A DNA stretch of 64,000 bases from Flavobacterium cellulosilyticum (GTDB lineage Bacteria > Bacteroidota > Bacteroidia > Flavobacteriales > Flavobacteriaceae): positions 857,393 through 921,392 of the forward strand of contig NZ_SMFK01000001.1 of NCBI RefSeq assembly GCF_004349355.1, in the 5' to 3' direction. Below the pieces are notes generated by a model. It had not been told where the DNA came from. It worked only from the letters and a program-made list of their open reading frames with translations, and searched no databases. The translations under genes were made by a program, and so were the position numbers. This document shows positions 42,534 to 52,225 of this stretch, one piece after another (positions within the stretch are counted from its first letter, which is position 1; every line of letters starts with the position of its first letter).

Positions 42534-44822
42534 ATGAAAAAAAGGTTTCTCTATTTATTGTCTCTATTTTTTTTGCAATTTGGTTTTGCCCAAAATAATT
42601 TGTTATGGCAAGGCTATTTCTCCTATAATTCAATAAAAGATATTTCAGCTTCGCCAACAACTATTTTTGCAGCCTCAGAAAACGCTTTGTTTTCAAAGAA
42701 TTTAAATTCAGGACAATTAAAAACCACAAATACAATTGATGGACTTTCAGGGCAAACGATTACTTCTTTGTATTATAGTGTAGTTTCAAACAAAACAATT
42801 GTAGGCTACGAAAATGGCTTGATGATAGTAATAAATGAAAAGGATGGAAGCATGCTTAATGTAGTAGATGTTATCAGTAAACAACTTCCCTCAAATTTAA
42901 AGAAAATCAATCATTTTATGGAATACAATGGAATTGTATATGTTTCCTGTGATTTTGGGATCGTACAATTCAATTTGTCAACTATGTTATTTGGTGACAC
43001 CTATTTTATTGGCAACAATGGTGCTGAAGAAAGTGTTCGTCAAACAGCCGTCTTTAATGGATTTATTTATGCAGCTACAGCTAATGGTATTAGAAAAGCA
43101 GATATTACCAGTAAAAATTTAGTCGATTTTAATCAATGGTCACAAATTGCTACAGGAAGTTGGTCGAGTGTCGAAACTTTCAATACAGAACTATTGGCAA
43201 TTAATAGTTCAGGATATATTTATAAATTTAATTCAAGTTTAAATTCTTTTACGGGATTTATACAATTATCGCAGACTTCCAGTGATATGCGGGCAATAGC
43301 GAATTATTTGATTGTAACCACCTTAAATAGTGTGTATATTTATAATAACCAATTGGCATTAATCCGTCAAATTAATAGTGCCCAAATTCCTGAAAGTAAT
43401 ATTAATTTTGTTTGTGCGACAAGTATTGGAGATGTCATTTATATTGGAACAAAAGAAAACGGAATCTATTCCACTACAATTTTAACCACTACAACTTTCG
43501 AAAATACTTTGCCATCAGGACCTAGTAGGAACAATATTTTCTCGTTTCAAACTACTTCAAATGAACTTTGGGCAGTATATGGTGACTATGCAGGTGATTA
43601 CAACCCCTATCCATTAGATAGTTACGGAATAAGTAAATATAACGAAAAGGGATGGTTGAATATTCCGTACGAAAAAGTGTTAGGCGCAAAATCTATAGTT
43701 CGAGTGATGATAAATCCTAATAATGAGAATGAAGTTTATATGGGTTCAGGTTATTCGGGTTTGTTAAAAGTAGAAAATGATATCCCGACAGTTTTATATA
43801 ACCAGAATAATAGCGCTTTAGAAGACATTACATTTATTAATGGCTATCGGAACGATGTTAGAATAAACGGAGGTGCATTTGACAAATCGGGAAATTTATG
43901 GGTAAATAATACTCTTGTTGTAAATGGATTAAAACAATTGAAAGCCAATGGTCAATGGCAAAGTTATTCTTTGGCGAGTATTGTTGATAAATATACTAAT
44001 ACCAGTTTTGGGCGACTTATAATTGACAAAAACAGCACTAAATGGTGGTGTTCTAATTTTGAAGGTGTCCTAAGTTATAACGAATCTACTAATAAATTTA
44101 AAAAAATAACTTTTGGTACAGATTTAGGAAATTTACCTTCGCCAGACGTAAGAGCCATTGCAATCGACAACAACAATCAACTTTGGATAGGAACTGCAAA
44201 AGGATTGAGAGTTTTGTCCAATGTAAGTAGTTTTCAATCGGATGATCAAATGACTACAAAATCAATTATAATTCTCGAAGAAGGTGTTGCTCAAGAATTA
44301 ATGTACGAACAATTTATCACGGATATTGCGGTCGATGGAGCCAATTATAAATGGATTGGAACGGCCGATTCCGGTGTGTTTTTAGTTTCGACAAACGGTC
44401 AGGAAACCAAATATCATTTTACCACAACTAATTCGCCTTTGCCAAGTAATGTCATTAATGATATTGACATCAATAGCGCTACGGGCGAAGTATTTATAGC
44501 CACTTCAAAAGGAATGGTTTCTTTCAAAGGAACTGCTACAAAAGCAAATGAAGATTTAAATAGTGCTTATGTGTATCCTAATCCTGTGAGACCAGATTAT
44601 ACTGGAACAGTAAAAATCGCTGGTTTATTAGATAAGGCAACAGTGAAAATTACAGATATTGAGGGAAATCTTGTATACGAAACCACTTCCGAAGGAGGAA
44701 CAATTGAGTGGGACACCACCGTATTTGGAAAAAATAAAGTAGCTTCAGGTGTTTATATGATTTTTATTTCGGCTCAAGATGGAATTGAAACGAAGGTGAA
44801 AAAAGTGATGATAATTAGGTAA
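42534..44822 (+). CDS. porZ: PorZ-like type IX secretion system protein
   Basis: A 762-residue protein with a signal peptide (cut near GFAQ), two beta-propeller halves built of two-component-regulator propeller repeats (examples TIFAASENALF, LWIGTAKGLRV, YKWIGTADSGV), and a C-terminal T9SS type A sorting domain beginning YVYPNPVRPDYTG. This fits PorZ of Porphyromonas, part of the attachment complex that processes T9SS cargo. It is followed by recO with a 28-base gap. Confidence 0.85.
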   Translation: MKKRFLYLLSLFFLQFGFAQNNLLWQGYFSYNSIKDISASPTTIFAASENALFSKNLNSGQLKTTNTIDGLSGQTITSLYYSVVSNKTIVGYENGLMIVINEKDGSMLNVVDVISKQLPSNLKKINHFMEYNGIVYVSCDFGIVQFNLSTMLFGDTYFIGNNGAEESVRQTAVFNGFIYAATANGIRKADITSKNLVDFNQWSQIATGSWSSVETFNTELLAINSSGYIYKFNSSLNSFTGFIQLSQTSSDMRAIANYLIVTTLNSVYIYNNQLALIRQINSAQIPESNINFVCATSIGDVIYIGTKENGIYSTTILTTTTFENTLPSGPSRNNIFSFQTTSNELWAVYGDYAGDYNPYPLDSYGISKYNEKGWLNIPYEKVLGAKSIVRVMINPNNENEVYMGSGYSGLLKVENDIPTVLYNQNNSALEDITFINGYRNDVRINGGAFDKSGNLWVNNTLVVNGLKQLKANGQWQSYSLASIVDKYTNTSFGRLIIDKNSTKWWCSNFEGVLSYNESTNKFKKITFGTDLGNLPSPDVRAIAIDNNNQLWIGTAKGLRVLSNVSSFQSDDQMTTKSIIILEEGVAQELMYEQFITDIAVDGANYKWIGTADSGVFLVSTNGQETKYHFTTTNSPLPSNVINDIDINSATGEVFIATSKGMVSFKGTATKANEDLNSAYVYPNPVRPDYTGTVKIAGLLDKATVKITDIEGNLVYETTSEGGTIEWDTTVFGKNKVASGVYMIFISAQDGIETKVKKVMIIR

Positions 44823-44850
44823 ATTCCAAATTCAAAAAATCCAAAACCAA

Positions 44851-45564
44851 ATGTTGGTAAAAACAAAAGCCATCGTCATTTCCTCTCTCAAATACCAAGA
44901 GAAATCCTTGATTGTACGCTGTTTTACAGAATCTCATGGTTTGAAATCGTACTTTGTTCGCGATGCTTTTTCTTCTCGAAAATCAAACCAGAAAATCGCC
45001 TATTTCCAGCCATTAACTATTCTTGAAATTGAAGCGGTTCATAAAAATAAAGGTAACTTAGAGAATTTCAAGGAAATCAAAATTGCGACTCCTTTTCAAT
45101 CCATTCATTCCGATATTTTCAAAAGCACCATAGTGATGTTTGTTTCTGAAATTTTGCACCATTCCATTCACGAAGAAGAAAAAAACGAGCCGCTTTTTAC
45201 TTTCTTAGAAACGGCTTTATTTTGGCTCGACAATCACAACGAAACCGCCAATTTTCATCTGATTTTAATGCTTGAAATAACCAAATATCTCGGTTTTTAT
45301 CCTGATATTTCCGAGATAGATTTCCCGTTTTTCGATGCCAACGAAGGTATTTTTACTCCATTTCACGGCATCGGTTCGCTCACCGAACACGAAACCAATC
45401 TCTTCAAAAAACTCATCCATTTAAAATTTGACAACGATCAGAAAATCTTCCATGTCATCGAAAGACAAATCGTTTTGAAAGTTTTAATAGATTATTATTC
45501 TTTTCATCTAGACGGTTTTAGAAAGCCAAAGTCCTTAGAAGTTTTAGCTGCAGTTTTTTCATGA
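44851..45564 (+). CDS. recO: DNA repair protein RecO
   Basis: A 237-residue RecO: N-terminal OB-fold (MLVKTKAIVISSLKYQEKSL) and a helical C-terminal domain; the zinc cysteines of some RecO forms are not seen. RecO loads RecA together with RecR in gap repair and anneals single strands. The porZ-recO order is common in Flavobacteria. The gap after recO contains the simple-repeat words typical of this genome. Confidence 0.94.
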   Translation: MLVKTKAIVISSLKYQEKSLIVRCFTESHGLKSYFVRDAFSSRKSNQKIAYFQPLTILEIEAVHKNKGNLENFKEIKIATPFQSIHSDIFKSTIVMFVSEILHHSIHEEEKNEPLFTFLETALFWLDNHNETANFHLILMLEITKYLGFYPDISEIDFPFFDANEGIFTPFHGIGSLTEHETNLFKKLIHLKFDNDQKIFHVIERQIVLKVLIDYYSFHLDGFRKPKSLEVLAAVFS

Positions 45565-45731
45565 AGAATACAGCTATGAATTAAGCAAATTTTTACAAAT
45601 AGAAAAAATTAGTGCAAGTTCGGGTGATTTGTGGTTAATAAAACCACCAAATCAACAACTTTCGACCTTATGACTTTCGACTTTCGACATTAATTTATTA
45701 CTTTCGCACCACGATTTAAGAAAAGGATAAA

Positions 45732-48700
45732 ATGAGCATAAAATTTACTGAATACAAAGGACTTAACTTGCCTACAGTTGCATCAGAAGTACTTGATTTT
45801 TGGAAAAAAGAAAACATATTCGAGAAGAGTGTAAGTACTCGTGAAGGCAACCCACCATTCGTTTTTTTTGAAGGACCTCCTTCAGCAAATGGATTGCCGG
45901 GAATTCACCACGTAATGGCGCGAGCGATTAAAGATATATTTTGCCGTTACAAAACTCAAAAAGGTTTCCAAGTGAAGCGTAAAGCAGGCTGGGATACTCA
46001 TGGTTTGCCTGTAGAATTGGGTACTGAAGCAGCATTGGGAATTACAAAAGAAGATATTGGCAAAACCATTTCAGTAGCAGAATACAACGAAGCTTGCAAA
46101 AAAACGGTAATGCGTTACACCGATGTGTGGAACGATTTGACCGAAAAAATGGGCTATTGGGTAGATATGGAAGATCCATATATTACCTATAAATCCAAGT
46201 ATATGGAAACTGTTTGGTGGATTTTGAAACAAATCTACAACAAGGATTTGATGTACAAAGGTTACACCATTCAACCTTATTCACCAAAAGCAGGAACAGG
46301 ATTATCTTCTCACGAAGTAAACCAACCCGGAAGTTATAGAGATGTAACGGATACTACTGTTGTGGCTCAATTCAAAGCTTTAAACGAAACTTTACCCAGC
46401 TTTTTGGTAGGTTTTGGGGATGTACATATTTTGGCTTGGACAACAACACCTTGGACTTTGCCATCAAACACCGCTTTGACTGTTGGTCCAAAAATTGATT
46501 ATGTGTTGGTAAAAACCTTTAATCAATATACTTTTTTGCCAACGAGTGTGATTTTGGCTAAAAATTTGGTTGGCAAACAATTCTCTAAAGGATTTTTTGC
46601 TAGTACTGAAGTTGCCGATTTTGAAAATTTCAAAGCAGGAGATAAAAAGATACCATTCCAAATAATTGCTGAATGCAAAGGAAATGACTTAGTTGGTATT
46701 CGTTACGAGCAATTATTGCCGTTTACTTTGCCTTATCAAAATCCAGAAAATGCGTTCCGAGTAATTTCGGGTGATTTTGTAACTACCGAAGATGGAACAG
46801 GAATAGTACATACCGCTCCAACTTTTGGTGCCGATGATGCCAAAGTGGCCAAAGAGGCAATTCCGGAAGTGCCGCCAATGCTTGTTTTAGACGAAAATGG
46901 AAATCCAGTGCCGTTGGTAAATCTTCAAGGAAAATTCATTGATGGCGTAGGAAGTTATTCTGGAAAATACGTTAAAAACGAATATTATACAGAGGGCGAA
47001 GCGCCAGAACGCTCCATGGATGTTGAAATTGCCATTCAACTTAAAGAAGAAAACAAAGCCTTCAAAGTAGAGAAATACGTGCACAGTTATCCACATTGTT
47101 GGAGAACCGACACACCCATTTTATATTATCCACTCGATTCCTGGTTCATCGAAATCACCAAAGTGCGTGATCGTATGTTCGAATTGAACGAAACCATCAA
47201 CTGGAAGCCAAAAGCAACTGGAGAAGGACGTTTTGGGAATTGGTTGAAAAATGCGAACGACTGGAATTTATCGCGTTCTCGTTTTTGGGGAATTCCGTTG
47301 CCAATTTGGAGAAACGAAGAAGGAACCGAAGAAATTTTGATCGGTTCAGTAGAAGAATTGTACAATGAAATCGAAAAGGCTATTGCTGCCGGCGTCCAAA
47401 AAGAAAATCCTTTCAAAGATTTTGAAATTGGAAATATGGACGAAGCCAACTATGATTTGGTTGATTTACACAAAAATGTGGTCGATGAAATTACCTTAGT
47501 TTCTGTTTCAGGAAAACCTATGAAACGAGAGGCAGATTTAATAGATGTTTGGTTTGATTCGGGTGCTATGCCGTATGCACAATGGCATTATCCATTTGAA
47601 AACAAAGATAAAATTGATGGGAACAAAGATTATCCTGCTGATTTTATTGCCGAAGGTGTCGATCAAACTCGTGGTTGGTTTTATACCTTACACGCCATTT
47701 CGACCTTGGTCTTTGATAAAGTAGCCTATAAAAATGTAGTTTCAAACGGATTGGTTTTAGACAAAAACGGACAAAAAATGTCTAAGCGTCTTGGAAATGC
47801 CGCAGATCCATTCGATACATTAAATGAATATGGTCCTGATGCTACGCGTTGGTACATGATTTCGAATGCCAATCCTTGGGATAACTTGAAGTTTGATTTA
47901 GAGGGAATTGCTGAGGTACGTCGTAAATTCTTCGGAACTTTATACAACACCTATTCTTTCTTTGCGTTGTATGCTAATATAGACAACTTCACTTTTGCAG
48001 AAGCAGAAGTGCCAATGAACGAAAGACCAGAAATTGACAAATGGATTATTTCTGAGTTGAATACTTTGGTAAAAGTAGTTGATGACGCTTATGCGGATTA
48101 TGAACCAACTAAAGCGGCTCGCGCGATATCAGAATTTGTACAAGAAAATTTAAGTAATTGGTACGTTCGTTTGTGTCGTCGTCGTTTTTGGAAAGGCGAG
48201 TATGCACAGGATAAAATCGCAGCATATCAGACACTTTATACCTGTTTGTTGACCATAAGTAAACTAGGAGCACCAATCGCTCCGTTCTTTATGGATAAAC
48301 TTTACAGAGATTTAACTTTGGCAACACATACAGAAAAATATGAGTCGGTACATTTGGCGAAATTCCCAGTTTCAGTTGACAACTTTGTTGATAAATCGTT
48401 AGAGAGCAAAATGCAGAAAGCACAGACTGTTTCATCATTGGTTTTATCGCTTCGAAAAAAGGAAATGATCAAGGTGCGCCAACCCTTACAAAAGGTAATG
48501 ATTCCGGTACTTGACGCTGTTTTTAGAGCAGAGATTGAGGCGGTGGCGGACCTTATAAAAGCGGAAGTAAATGTAAAAGAAATCACACTTTTAGACGATG
48601 CTTCAGGAGTTTTAGTGAAACAAATTAAACCTAATTTCAAAGCACTTGGACCCCGTTTCGGAAAAGACATGGGGCTGATAGCTAAGGAAATACAAGGGTT

Positions 48701-49133
48701 TTCTGCTGATCAAATCAATAAATTGGATAAGGAAGGAAGCATTGGTATTGTTATTGCGGGAAATAGTATAATTTTATCCATAGAAGATGTTGAGATTTCT
48801 TCGCAGGATATCGAAGGTTGGTTGGTAGCCAATTCAAACGGAATTACAGTTGCATTGGATATTACCATTTCACCAGAATTGAAACAAGAAGGAATTGCCA
48901 GAGAATTAGTAAACAGAATTCAAAACATAAGAAAAGATTCTGGATTTGAGGTTACTGACAAAATTAAAGTACATTTGCAAAAAAATTTCGAGTTGGAAAA
49001 TGCTGTAAAAGCAAATGAAAATTATATAAAATCAGAAACGTTAACTGAAACACTAGTTTTTGAAGAAGAAATAAGTGAAGGAATCGAAATAGAATTTGAC
49101 GAAATAAAAACTAAAATAGCAATTACTAAATAA
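45732..49133 (+). CDS. ileS: Isoleucyl-tRNA synthetase, IleRS2 type with swapped HIGH motif
   Basis: A 1133-residue enzyme of the eukaryote-like IleRS2 type. The KMSKS motif is KMSKR (in GQKMSKRLGN), the editing (CP1) domain carries a TTPWTLPSN segment, and a long C-terminal region follows. The class I HIGH motif reads G57-I-H-H60 instead of H-x-G-H. IleRS2 is known for resistance to mupirocin, and GXHH forms are reported to be hyper-resistant. As the only ileS visible it is probably the essential copy. A TTACTTTCG-like -7 element occurs about 25 bases before the start. Confidence 0.95.
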   Translation: MSIKFTEYKGLNLPTVASEVLDFWKKENIFEKSVSTREGNPPFVFFEGPPSANGLPGIHHVMARAIKDIFCRYKTQKGFQVKRKAGWDTHGLPVELGTEAALGITKEDIGKTISVAEYNEACKKTVMRYTDVWNDLTEKMGYWVDMEDPYITYKSKYMETVWWILKQIYNKDLMYKGYTIQPYSPKAGTGLSSHEVNQPGSYRDVTDTTVVAQFKALNETLPSFLVGFGDVHILAWTTTPWTLPSNTALTVGPKIDYVLVKTFNQYTFLPTSVILAKNLVGKQFSKGFFASTEVADFENFKAGDKKIPFQIIAECKGNDLVGIRYEQLLPFTLPYQNPENAFRVISGDFVTTEDGTGIVHTAPTFGADDAKVAKEAIPEVPPMLVLDENGNPVPLVNLQGKFIDGVGSYSGKYVKNEYYTEGEAPERSMDVEIAIQLKEENKAFKVEKYVHSYPHCWRTDTPILYYPLDSWFIEITKVRDRMFELNETINWKPKATGEGRFGNWLKNANDWNLSRSRFWGIPLPIWRNEEGTEEILIGSVEELYNEIEKAIAAGVQKENPFKDFEIGNMDEANYDLVDLHKNVVDEITLVSVSGKPMKREADLIDVWFDSGAMPYAQWHYPFENKDKIDGNKDYPADFIAEGVDQTRGWFYTLHAISTLVFDKVAYKNVVSNGLVLDKNGQKMSKRLGNAADPFDTLNEYGPDATRWYMISNANPWDNLKFDLEGIAEVRRKFFGTLYNTYSFFALYANIDNFTFAEAEVPMNERPEIDKWIISELNTLVKVVDDAYADYEPTKAARAISEFVQENLSNWYVRLCRRRFWKGEYAQDKIAAYQTLYTCLLTISKLGAPIAPFFMDKLYRDLTLATHTEKYESVHLAKFPVSVDNFVDKSLESKMQKAQTVSSLVLSLRKKEMIKVRQPLQKVMIPVLDAVFRAEIEAVADLIKAEVNVKEITLLDDASGVLVKQIKPNFKALGPRFGKDMGLIAKEIQGFSADQINKLDKEGSIGIVIAGNSIILSIEDVEISSQDIEGWLVANSNGITVALDITISPELKQEGIARELVNRIQNIRKDSGFEVTDKIKVHLQKNFELENAVKANENYIKSETLTETLVFEEEISEGIEIEFDEIKTKIAITK

Positions 49134-49140
49134 CCAGAAG

Positions 49141-49524
49141 ATGATAGACGAAGTAACAACAAGGTACTCAGATGCTGACTTAGCAGAGTTCAAAGAGTTA
49201 ATTATTAAAAAAATAAATAAAGCACAGGCCGACTTGGATTTGATAAAAAGTGCTTATATGAACGATTTAAATAACGGAACAGACGATACTTCGCCTACAT
49301 TCAAAGCCTTTGAAGAAGGAAGCGAAACCATGTCTAAGGAAGCTAATTCCCAATTGGCAATCCGTCAGGAGAAATTCATACGCGATTTGAAAAATGCACT
49401 TTTCCGTGTAGAAAACAAGACTTATGGGGTGTGTAAAGTAACGGGTAAATTGATCAGTAAAGAGAGATTGTTGATCGTTCCTCATGCAACAATGAGTATC
49501 GAAGCAAAAAACTTGCAAAGATAA
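49141..49524 (+). CDS. TraR/DksA-like protein without the zinc finger
   Basis: A 127-residue protein with the DksA coiled-coil region (about 15-80) and the C-terminal YGVCKVTGKLISKERL block. Only the first of the four cysteines of the usual zinc finger is kept. It may bind RNA polymerase in the secondary channel like DksA, but the coiled-coil tip needed for ppGpp action cannot be judged here. It follows ileS by 7 bases and precedes a terminator, so the two genes are one unit. Confidence 0.85.
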   Translation: MIDEVTTRYSDADLAEFKELIIKKINKAQADLDLIKSAYMNDLNNGTDDTSPTFKAFEEGSETMSKEANSQLAIRQEKFIRDLKNALFRVENKTYGVCKVTGKLISKERLLIVPHATMSIEAKNLQR

Positions 49525-49545
49525 TTCACTTTTCATTTAGAAAAT

Positions 49546-49571
49546 AACGCTCCGTTTGGGGCGTTTTTTTT
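49546..49571 (+). terminator. Terminator after the DksA-like gene
   Basis: AACGC-TCC (49546-49553) and GGG-GCGTT (49558-49565) form the stem (one G-T pair); eight or more T follow. Confidence 0.88.
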
Positions 49572-49582
49572 ATAAAATAAAT

Positions 49583-49590
49583 TACTTTTG
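49583..49590 (+). promoter_or_regulatory. -7 element of lspA
   Basis: TACTTTTG fits TAnnTTTG and lies 21 bases before the ATG. Confidence 0.55.
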
Positions 49591-49611
49591 CGCCATTAAA
49601 TTTTCAAAACA

Positions 49612-50220
49612 ATGTCATTACGAAATGCTTATCTGATAGTTTTTATCATCTTACTAGTTGACCAATTTTCTAAAATATACATAAAAACCAATTTCATTTA
49701 TGGTGAAAGCGGTCAAATCGATGTAACCAATTGGTTCAAAATTCTATTGATAGAAAATGAAGGAATGGCATGGGGAACAGTAATTCCGGGTATTTACGGA
49801 AAATTAGTTCTCACCGTTTTTAGACTCGTTGCCGTAACAGGAATAGGATATTGGCTTTGGGATTCTGTCGAAAGAAAACACAGTTCCAACTATTTGATTG
49901 TGGCAATTTCTTTGATTCTTGCAGGTGCATTTGGGAATATCATCGATTCTGTTTTTTATGGTGTGATATTCGACGATAGCTTTGGGCATTTAGCAACTTT
50001 GTTTGCAGATCAACCTTATGGAACTTGGTTTCATGGTAAAGTGGTTGATATGCTCTACTTCCCATTATTTGAAGGCTTCTGGCCAGATTGGATGCCTATC
50101 TTTGGCGGAAATCATTTTAAATTCTTCAATGCAATTTTCAACATTGCTGATATGGCGATTTCTACAGGCGTTGGAATTTTATTAGTTTTCAACAAAAAAG
50201 CGTTTCATCAACAGTATTAG
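49612..50220 (+). CDS. lspA: Lipoprotein signal peptidase
   Basis: A 202-residue membrane aspartyl protease (type II signal peptidase). The catalytic aspartates are Asp112 (in GNIIDSVFYGVI) and Asp180 (in FNIADMAIS), with four membrane helices. It is somewhat longer than the typical 160 residues because of an insert of about 40 residues between the two Asp regions, common in Flavobacteria. It has its own promoter. Confidence 0.94.
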   Translation: MSLRNAYLIVFIILLVDQFSKIYIKTNFIYGESGQIDVTNWFKILLIENEGMAWGTVIPGIYGKLVLTVFRLVAVTGIGYWLWDSVERKHSSNYLIVAISLILAGAFGNIIDSVFYGVIFDDSFGHLATLFADQPYGTWFHGKVVDMLYFPLFEGFWPDWMPIFGGNHFKFFNAIFNIADMAISTGVGILLVFNKKAFHQQY

Positions 50221-50270
50221 ATTCTTTAATTGCTGCAAATGAAAGCCTAGTTCGTAGGGGAAATATTTTA

Positions 50271-51395
50271 TTATTTGTAACTATCAGAAAGTAATTTAGT
50301 AGCTATTTTCTGGATATGTGAAGATGCATTTTGTATAGCATCTTCAACAGTTACTCCCAATTCCATTATCGAATGCAGGCTTTTAGGATTTAAGTTTTCG
50401 ACAATAAGTTCCTTGTCTTTTATAACTCCAGCAATGATTGAAAATGGAATGTTGAATTGATTCGCTCTTTCGCTAATTCCTTTGATTACTTTTCCTTCAA
50501 CGGTTTGTTTATCCACACTACCTTCGCCAGTAATGATGAGGTCAATGTTTGATTGTAAAAGGGTATCAAAACCTGTTTGTTCCATCACAAAATCAATTCC
50601 TGATTGCATTTTGGCATTCAAAAAAGCGACAGCGCCAGCGCCTAAACCTCCTGCGGCACCAGCACCAGGAATAGTTGCTACATCTTTATTCAAGTATTTC
50701 GAGACTTTAACGCTAAAATTTTGCAGTCCTAAGTCTAAATTTTTAACTTCTGCGGGTGAACCTCCTTTTTGAGGGCCATAAACATAAGCAGCTCCGTTTG
50801 GACCAAACAAGGGGTTTTTTACATCGCAAACTACCGTTACATTTAATGAATTTAAGTCGAATGCTAGGTTTTGACTGTCTATTTTTTCAATCGAAAGAAG
50901 TTCTTTTCCAATAGGATATATTTCTTCATTTTTTGTGTTGTAAAAAGTATAACCCAATGCAGCTGCCATACCTATTCCGGCATCATTTGTGGCGCTTCCG
51001 CCAATGAATAAAACGATGTTAGTATACCCTTTTTTTAAAGCATCAAAAATCAATTGTCCTGTTCCAAAGCTTGTAGTTTCAGAACAATTTCTTTCTTTTT
51101 CATCTAATAATTGCAATCCAGAAGCATTGGCCATTTCAATATAAGCAGTATCGGTCGAAATCCTATAAGTAGCTGTAATGTCCCTGAATAAAGGATCTTT
51201 TACAACAACTGAAACAATGTTTAACTTAAAATAATTTTGCAAAATGTCAAGAGTTCCTTCTCCGCCATCAGCAAGTGGGTGTTTTATTGTTTCAATCGCA
51301 GAGTCGAATTTTTTGATTCCACTTTCGACCGCATTACAAACTTCCATTGCAGACAAGGAGCCTTTGAATTTATCAGGGGCAATTAAAATTTTCAT
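50271..51395 (-). CDS. Glycerate kinase
   Basis: A 374-residue glycerate kinase of the GlxK/GarK fold: N-terminal ILIAPDKFKGSLSA, a DGGEGTLDIL segment and the ATP-binding GGSATNDAGIGMA and GAGAAGGLGAGA loops. It phosphorylates D-glycerate, most often giving 2-phosphoglycerate in this family. It forms a single-gene unit. Product position cannot be settled from sequence. Confidence 0.92.
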   Translation of the reverse strand: MKILIAPDKFKGSLSAMEVCNAVESGIKKFDSAIETIKHPLADGGEGTLDILQNYFKLNIVSVVVKDPLFRDITATYRISTDTAYIEMANASGLQLLDEKERNCSETTSFGTGQLIFDALKKGYTNIVLFIGGSATNDAGIGMAAALGYTFYNTKNEEIYPIGKELLSIEKIDSQNLAFDLNSLNVTVVCDVKNPLFGPNGAAYVYGPQKGGSPAEVKNLDLGLQNFSVKVSKYLNKDVATIPGAGAAGGLGAGAVAFLNAKMQSGIDFVMEQTGFDTLLQSNIDLIITGEGSVDKQTVEGKVIKGISERANQFNIPFSIIAGVIKDKELIVENLNPKSLHSIMELGVTVEDAIQNASSHIQKIATKLLSDSYK

Positions 51396-51655
51396 TATAA
51401 GTCCATTTAATTAAATTTTATTATAGCATTTTTAACTGCAAAAAATGATATGAAGTTAAAATCTAGCTACTTTTATTTATTATTTCATTTGAAAATAAAT
51501 TAAAAATCTCAGCTTTCATAGCATCTTTATAAGATGAATAATTCTATAATTGTAGACACAAATCAAAATTTAAATTATAAAAAATAAATGATTTGAAATC
51601 GTAAAATATTAAGTTTCTCCAATTAGATTGACCTCATTTTTATTGATTTTAGAAA
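51396..51655. other. A/T-rich intergenic gap
   Basis: 260 bases between two minus-strand genes; no gene, hairpin terminator or clear -7 element was found. Confidence 0.4.
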
Positions 51656-52225
51656 TTAAAACGGATAAACTCCATTCGGTGTCACACAATAATCCAGCTG
51701 CACGTCATTCTCAAAAACATCCTCAATTAGTTCTTCAGGTTCAAAGAAGGAAAGCCCGATTTTGATGGTTTCTGGCTTGCATTCCGCCAAGAACTTATCA
51801 TAAAATCCTTTGCCGTAACCTGCACGATGTCCTGCTTTATCAAAGGCCAAAAGCGGTACAAAAACGACCTCTATTTTTTTAGCAGGCACTTCAATTCCAT
51901 CAACAGGTTCCGGAATGTTGTATTCGTTTTTCTTGATTTTGGTATTGTCGGTCAATAAAAAATGGGTCATATTTCTGGTGTTGAAATCACTTTTCGAAAT
52001 GATTATTTCCTTGTCTTTTCCAGAAAGTAGGTGCAAAATAAATTCGGTGTTTATCTCTTTATGTTCGGTTATTGGAAGGAAAATATGAAAATAGGTTTTG
52101 TCCCAAATAGGTAATTTCAGTACTTCATTGGCAACAGCCAAACTCAAGTCGTCGATTTCAGCATCGCTCAACTCTTGCCTTTTGGCTTTGTACTTTTGTC
52201 TTAACTCTTTTTTATTAGTTTCCAT
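51656..52225 (-). CDS. 5-formyltetrahydrofolate cyclo-ligase
   Basis: A 189-residue protein with the N-terminal KKELRQKYKAKRQEL and the conserved GYGKGFYDKFL (about 137-147) that binds nucleotide and folate. It converts 5-formyl-THF into 5,10-methenyl-THF using ATP. The gene starts 11 bases inside the end of the aspartoacylase-like gene, so the two are translationally coupled. Confidence 0.92.
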   Translation of the reverse strand: METNKKELRQKYKAKRQELSDAEIDDLSLAVANEVLKLPIWDKTYFHIFLPITEHKEINTEFILHLLSGKDKEIIISKSDFNTRNMTHFLLTDNTKIKKNEYNIPEPVDGIEVPAKKIEVVFVPLLAFDKAGHRAGYGKGFYDKFLAECKPETIKIGLSFFEPEELIEDVFENDVQLDYCVTPNGVYPF

